Of a stretch of 23,773 nt of DNA, positions 22,301 through 23,773 are shown piece by piece (within the stretch, counting starts at the first letter, position 1; every line of letters begins with the position of its first letter). Made by a program: the position numbers and the translations under genes. This DNA comes from a virus: positions 1 through 23,773 of the IMG/VR virus record IMGVR_UViG_3300026455_000060. One strand, given 5' to 3'. The notes beneath the pieces were generated by a model. The model did no database searches, was not told the DNA's origin, and saw only the letters and a list, made by a program, of their open reading frames with translations.

Positions 22301-23467
22301 AACAACGCGCTGAAGTCGCTCGGCTCCACGCACTTTGTGGTGACGGGGCAGAAGAAGGGCCAGCACCCAGCACTCAACGGGGGCGTTACGCCCCAGCGAG
22401 CCGCGGCAGCCGCCAAGACGGTGGGCCAGCAGCCTCCCCCGCCCCACCCCGCTGCAACGACGGCAAAGGCAGGCAAGGTCAATCTCTCCAAGCTCGACAT
22501 GAGCAAGGCGATTGCGCCGACCATGCCGAAGTTCGCGGCCTCGTCGAAGGCGTGGGTCAACGATCAGAACAACAAGCTCGCGCAGCAGGTGCAGCAGATT
22601 TTCCAGAGCGGTGACTACGTCGCGCTCCGGAACATGACCTACGAATCGCTCGACAAGGAGACCGGGAACATCCTCGGCTCCAAGCCGCTGTCGGAACACC
22701 CCGCGAAGGAACTCAAGGCGTTCTACGACGGCTGCTTGTCCGTGATGGACGAAGTGGCGAACCCGCCGGAGCCGCTGAAGCAGTTCTCGGTGGGACACGC
22801 GACGAGCGTCTCGCAGGTCAGCGCGGCGTTCCCGTCGAAGAAGTACGGGACGACGATCAACAAGGTCGCCAACAACGAGAAGATCGGATTCTGGATTGGC
22901 CTCGGCAAGATCGACAACCCCGACGCGCTGATGCCAAAGAAAACGATGGACGTAACGAGCGCCGATGTGAGTAAGGCGTCGTCGGACTACGTCAAGATGT
23001 CGAGCGGCGCGAAGGCGTTCGTGAAGATGGTGCAGTCCGGTGGCGTGATTTCAGCCTACCGAGCTGGCAAGAAGACCTATCAGGGCCACGACCTGAAGCA
23101 GGTCGCCAGCGAGGCGCTGAAGTACGCGCAGGAGAAGCCAGAGGGCACGACGATCTACCGCTGGCAGAACATGACGCAGGACATGATCAACAAGCTGATC
23201 CAGTCCGGCCCCGGCACCGTCATGCAGTGCAGCGGCCCGATGCCCACCTCGTATTCCCCGACGGCAACTTCCAATTTCGGGCAGCACCGCGTTGAGTTCG
23301 TGTATGCCAAGGGAGCCAAGGCCATTGACTCGCATGGCTCCGGTGGCTATGGAAGTGAGAAGGAAATCAGCATTCTCCCTAACACCCGCTTTATTTTGCA
23401 GAGCATCAAGAAGAACGGGAACCGGTATGACATTCGGGTACTCATGCTGCCGCCCGACTGGACGTAG
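19331..23467 (+). CDS. Giant multidomain protein: Nudix, kinase-like, repeats, ADP-ribosyltransferase
   Basis: A 1378-residue protein, probably virion-carried and host-acting. Seen in order: a leader with RWPSGSPGGVGGQFAPKG (35-52) and a Gly/Pro linker; a Nudix domain (about 178-285; box G210-L232 with E225, E228, E229, G231, but Leu at the usual E7 position and Lys for Arg); a second RWPSGSALGGQW (321-332); a kinase-like domain (about 461-620; WLANYDVLGMGYDN with D555, and IDPGGALLFRAQGLPKG with D576), resembling HipA/PI3K-like kinases; a helical region; four divergent repeats; and a C-terminal ADP-ribosyltransferase (about 1180-1378) with R1277 (IYRWQNM), Ser/Thr motif PTSYSPTATSNFG (1305-1317) and ExE at E1343/E1345. 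ATG at 19331 follows the previous stop by one base; the longer frame to 19136 overlaps that gene and is rejected. A secreted toxin is unlikely, as no signal peptide is visible. Confidence 0.85.
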   Translation: MATPEATEARAALAALRAAIKEAVEESLQKGFWNRWPSGSPGGVGGQFAPKGTSGGGSGASGGFKNYLGGLFGGGYGSGSYSPPKPKGPPPGAKPHPKVNDKGAAVTINYPSKPSHRSTWTDPNKTAVFTPGGDAPDTLNGVAMKTWNPPKDGWAKVTGTNEKLDADLPFEANPKKSVGAGVLIVEDDGRVWLTRPTNSYGGYQNTYPKGTVEDGLTMQQNAIKEAYEETGLKIKIVGILGDYERDTSKARFYLARRTTGTPKNMGWESQAINLATLKDAKKLLNRTHDKQILDDLEDLLSFGPLKKAKGPVSGAWTMQPRWPSGSALGGQWKAMGADGVTLPPKIAGGIDGKNPVYQKKINAIHSAAQAGNLASLDNFIAQHKDADSKYASGMKGTSHVKWGASVYQYAVQVRGDVTHKTKATASADAIRGPKALSSYGTQVGAKPGGSNPGAMYQEGGDKWLVKGNAQKVSGNVSDSVSDARARNEVLAAKLMQAAGVGAPEMRLVDLEGKYGGGLGVASKMMEGAAFNPKNPAHVAAAQATYATHAWLANYDVLGMGYDNTIITPDGKAACIDPGGALLFRAQGLPKGEAHGVKGGLLDASAPELTSMRQTTKEQSTVFGSMTQAQLQASAQQLATVSDETIKKLVDTYGPPNPAEKAALALNLIARRDAVLNQIGGAAALKAAETDDPASSGVIAAAAAQAITMDPYTAYKATSDMVQEAEKAAAELLADGGLTSKEFKVAMLGEMPKAALTAHTVLISKIATLTNNGDQTGLANLALELQNTYPGVSGFDAQIKNFARLGLIASTMTKMESAQAMTPPSDVPAKPVFTTGTKYADQYYNSMVDKFAAQHAAGDLAGLQSFQGVGGKLYADGVPWKSGTANGLKAAAYHAALVKDLQAKQGAQVTAAAAQADKAISTPVPPPKDTKPLPAMPDFDKALLPTTNSNAASHNSKVQQIKAYAESGDVKGLLSLNYGTNTYGHKQAQLANNALKSLGSTHFVVTGQKKGQHPALNGGVTPQRAAAAAKTVGQQPPPPHPAATTAKAGKVNLSKLDMSKAIAPTMPKFAASSKAWVNDQNNKLAQQVQQIFQSGDYVALRNMTYESLDKETGNILGSKPLSEHPAKELKAFYDGCLSVMDEVANPPEPLKQFSVGHATSVSQVSAAFPSKKYGTTINKVANNEKIGFWIGLGKIDNPDALMPKKTMDVTSADVSKASSDYVKMSSGAKAFVKMVQSGGVISAYRAGKKTYQGHDLKQVASEALKYAQEKPEGTTIYRWQNMTQDMINKLIQSGPGTVMQCSGPMPTSYSPTATSNFGQHRVEFVYAKGAKAIDSHGSGGYGSEKEISILPNTRFILQSIKKNGNRYDIRVLMLPPDWT
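20390..22756 (+). repeat. Four divergent helical repeats in the giant protein
   Basis: Repeat cores encode QAGNLASLDNF, AAGDLAGLQSF, ESGDVKGLLSL and QSGDYVALRNM. The units start near residues 354, 838, 947 and 1074 (positions 20390, 21842, 22169 and 22550), each 55-75 residues, with a preceding helix rich in N/Q/K and a following Ala/Lys helix. Pro-rich linkers separate units 2-4. The sequences are diverged beyond nucleotide similarity, so this is a protein-level repeat. Similar units were not seen elsewhere in the window. Confidence 0.6.
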
Positions 23468-23491
23468 GAACAGACGCCCCTCAACAAGTGG

Positions 23492-23497
23492 TATAAC
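23492..23497 (+). promoter_or_regulatory. -10-like element close to the next start codon
   Basis: TATAAC matches the -10 consensus at five of six positions and ends six bases before the ATG at 23504. Transcription starting at that ATG would give a leaderless message, which would fit the absence of a Shine-Dalgarno there. No -35 is recognisable, so chance is a real possibility. Confidence 0.3.
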
Positions 23498-23503
23498 ACG
23501 CCT

Positions 23504-23773
23504 ATGGCAAACCGTACGGAAATCGAAGGGACAGAAGAACGCGCCAAGGAGCGCGGCGAAAACCTGTTCGACGGTTTTGAATCAGACGGCGAATACCTAA
23601 ACAGCGCCGCGACCGTTGAGCGCCTGCTGCGGCAGTACCTTTATGCGGTACTCGACGTCCGCAAGGCGTACAACGAGGACAAGCTGGAGGGAACAGCGGC
23701 AACCGAGCGGGTGGTTGCGCTAGCGGGTCAGTACGCTGATATTTTCTTGGGGAAGGACGGAGACTACTCCGCG
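23504..23773 (+). CDS. 5' part of a hypothetical gene, cut by the window edge
   Basis: Ninety codons are open to the end of the window. The product is acidic and helical: RTEIEGTEERAKERGENLFD, then ATVERLLRQYLYAVLDVRKA and ERVVALAGQYADIFLGKDG. No known fold was recognised. In phages with this layout, scaffold, protease or major capsid genes often follow MuF-type genes, but nothing here identifies it. There is no clear ribosome-binding site before the ATG. It starts 36 bases after the giant gene. Confidence 0.6.
   Translation, partial: MANRTEIEGTEERAKERGENLFDGFESDGEYLNSAATVERLLRQYLYAVLDVRKAYNEDKLEGTAATERVVALAGQYADIFLGKDGDYSA

Noticed and set aside
21755-22798. Second long minus-strand frame (347 codons) inside the giant gene
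   Set aside because: Same reasons; the composition is the antisense of the Ala/Lys-rich repeats.
1-23773. Integrase, attachment sites, tRNA, CRISPR or insertion sequences
   Set aside because: I looked for typical motifs and direct repeats by eye and saw none; lysogeny therefore cannot be argued from this window.

Overview
This window looks like the late (packaging, virion and lysis) half of a tailed double-stranded DNA phage genome. It is GC-rich by eye, with tightly packed genes whose starts and stops often overlap by 1 or 4 nt. The phage identity rests on a complete packaging module (small terminase, large terminase, DUF935-type portal), a tail fibre ending in an S74 chaperone, a GTA-type holin next to a GH24 endolysin, and a MuF-type head protein. 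I see no integrase, repressor gene, rRNA, tRNA or CRISPR array. The holin/endolysin pair suggests a Gram-negative host, but the sequence does not name it. The low resemblance to textbook phages suggests an environmental phage.

Layout, left to right. Positions 35-3188 hold terS, terL and portal as one translationally coupled unit. Positions 3181-11845 hold host-contact and tail-tip genes: a BppU-N-like beta protein, a small virion protein, a 788-residue Ala-rich repeat protein, a 1361-residue tail fibre, two tandem paralogues with Pro-rich tails, and a Tyr-rich virion protein. A small gene follows, then a 156-bp leader with two hairpins and a promoter-like site. Positions 12226-13823 hold the lysis cassette: holin, endolysin, a 94-residue HExxH protein and a small membrane/coiled-coil protein. 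Positions 13857-14969 encode a calcineurin-like phosphoesterase with an extra N-terminal domain. Positions 14973-16843 are a minus-strand block of nine very small genes, mostly joined by 4-nt overlaps; the 42-residue one at its distal end is easily missed. A 154-bp divergent region (16844-16997) carries up to three 18-bp operator-like palindromes of form GTATCAC-N4-GTGATAC. From 16998 the plus strand resumes with MuF, a small DGDGDG protein, a conserved phage domain protein, a 1378-residue multidomain protein and the start of another gene. A 55-residue gene on the minus strand interrupts this set.

The most unusual part is 16998-23467. The MuF gene is not beside the portal, where it usually sits, but about 14 kb away behind the operator region. 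It is followed by a giant protein that appears to join a Nudix domain, a HipA/PI3K-like kinase fold, four divergent helical repeats and a C-terminal R-S-E ADP-ribosyltransferase with an ExE motif. This resembles the multidomain proteins that phages and other mobile elements are thought to deliver into cells with their DNA. My working inference is that the product is carried in the virion and acts on the host at entry. All assignments come from reading motifs by eye; no database search was run.
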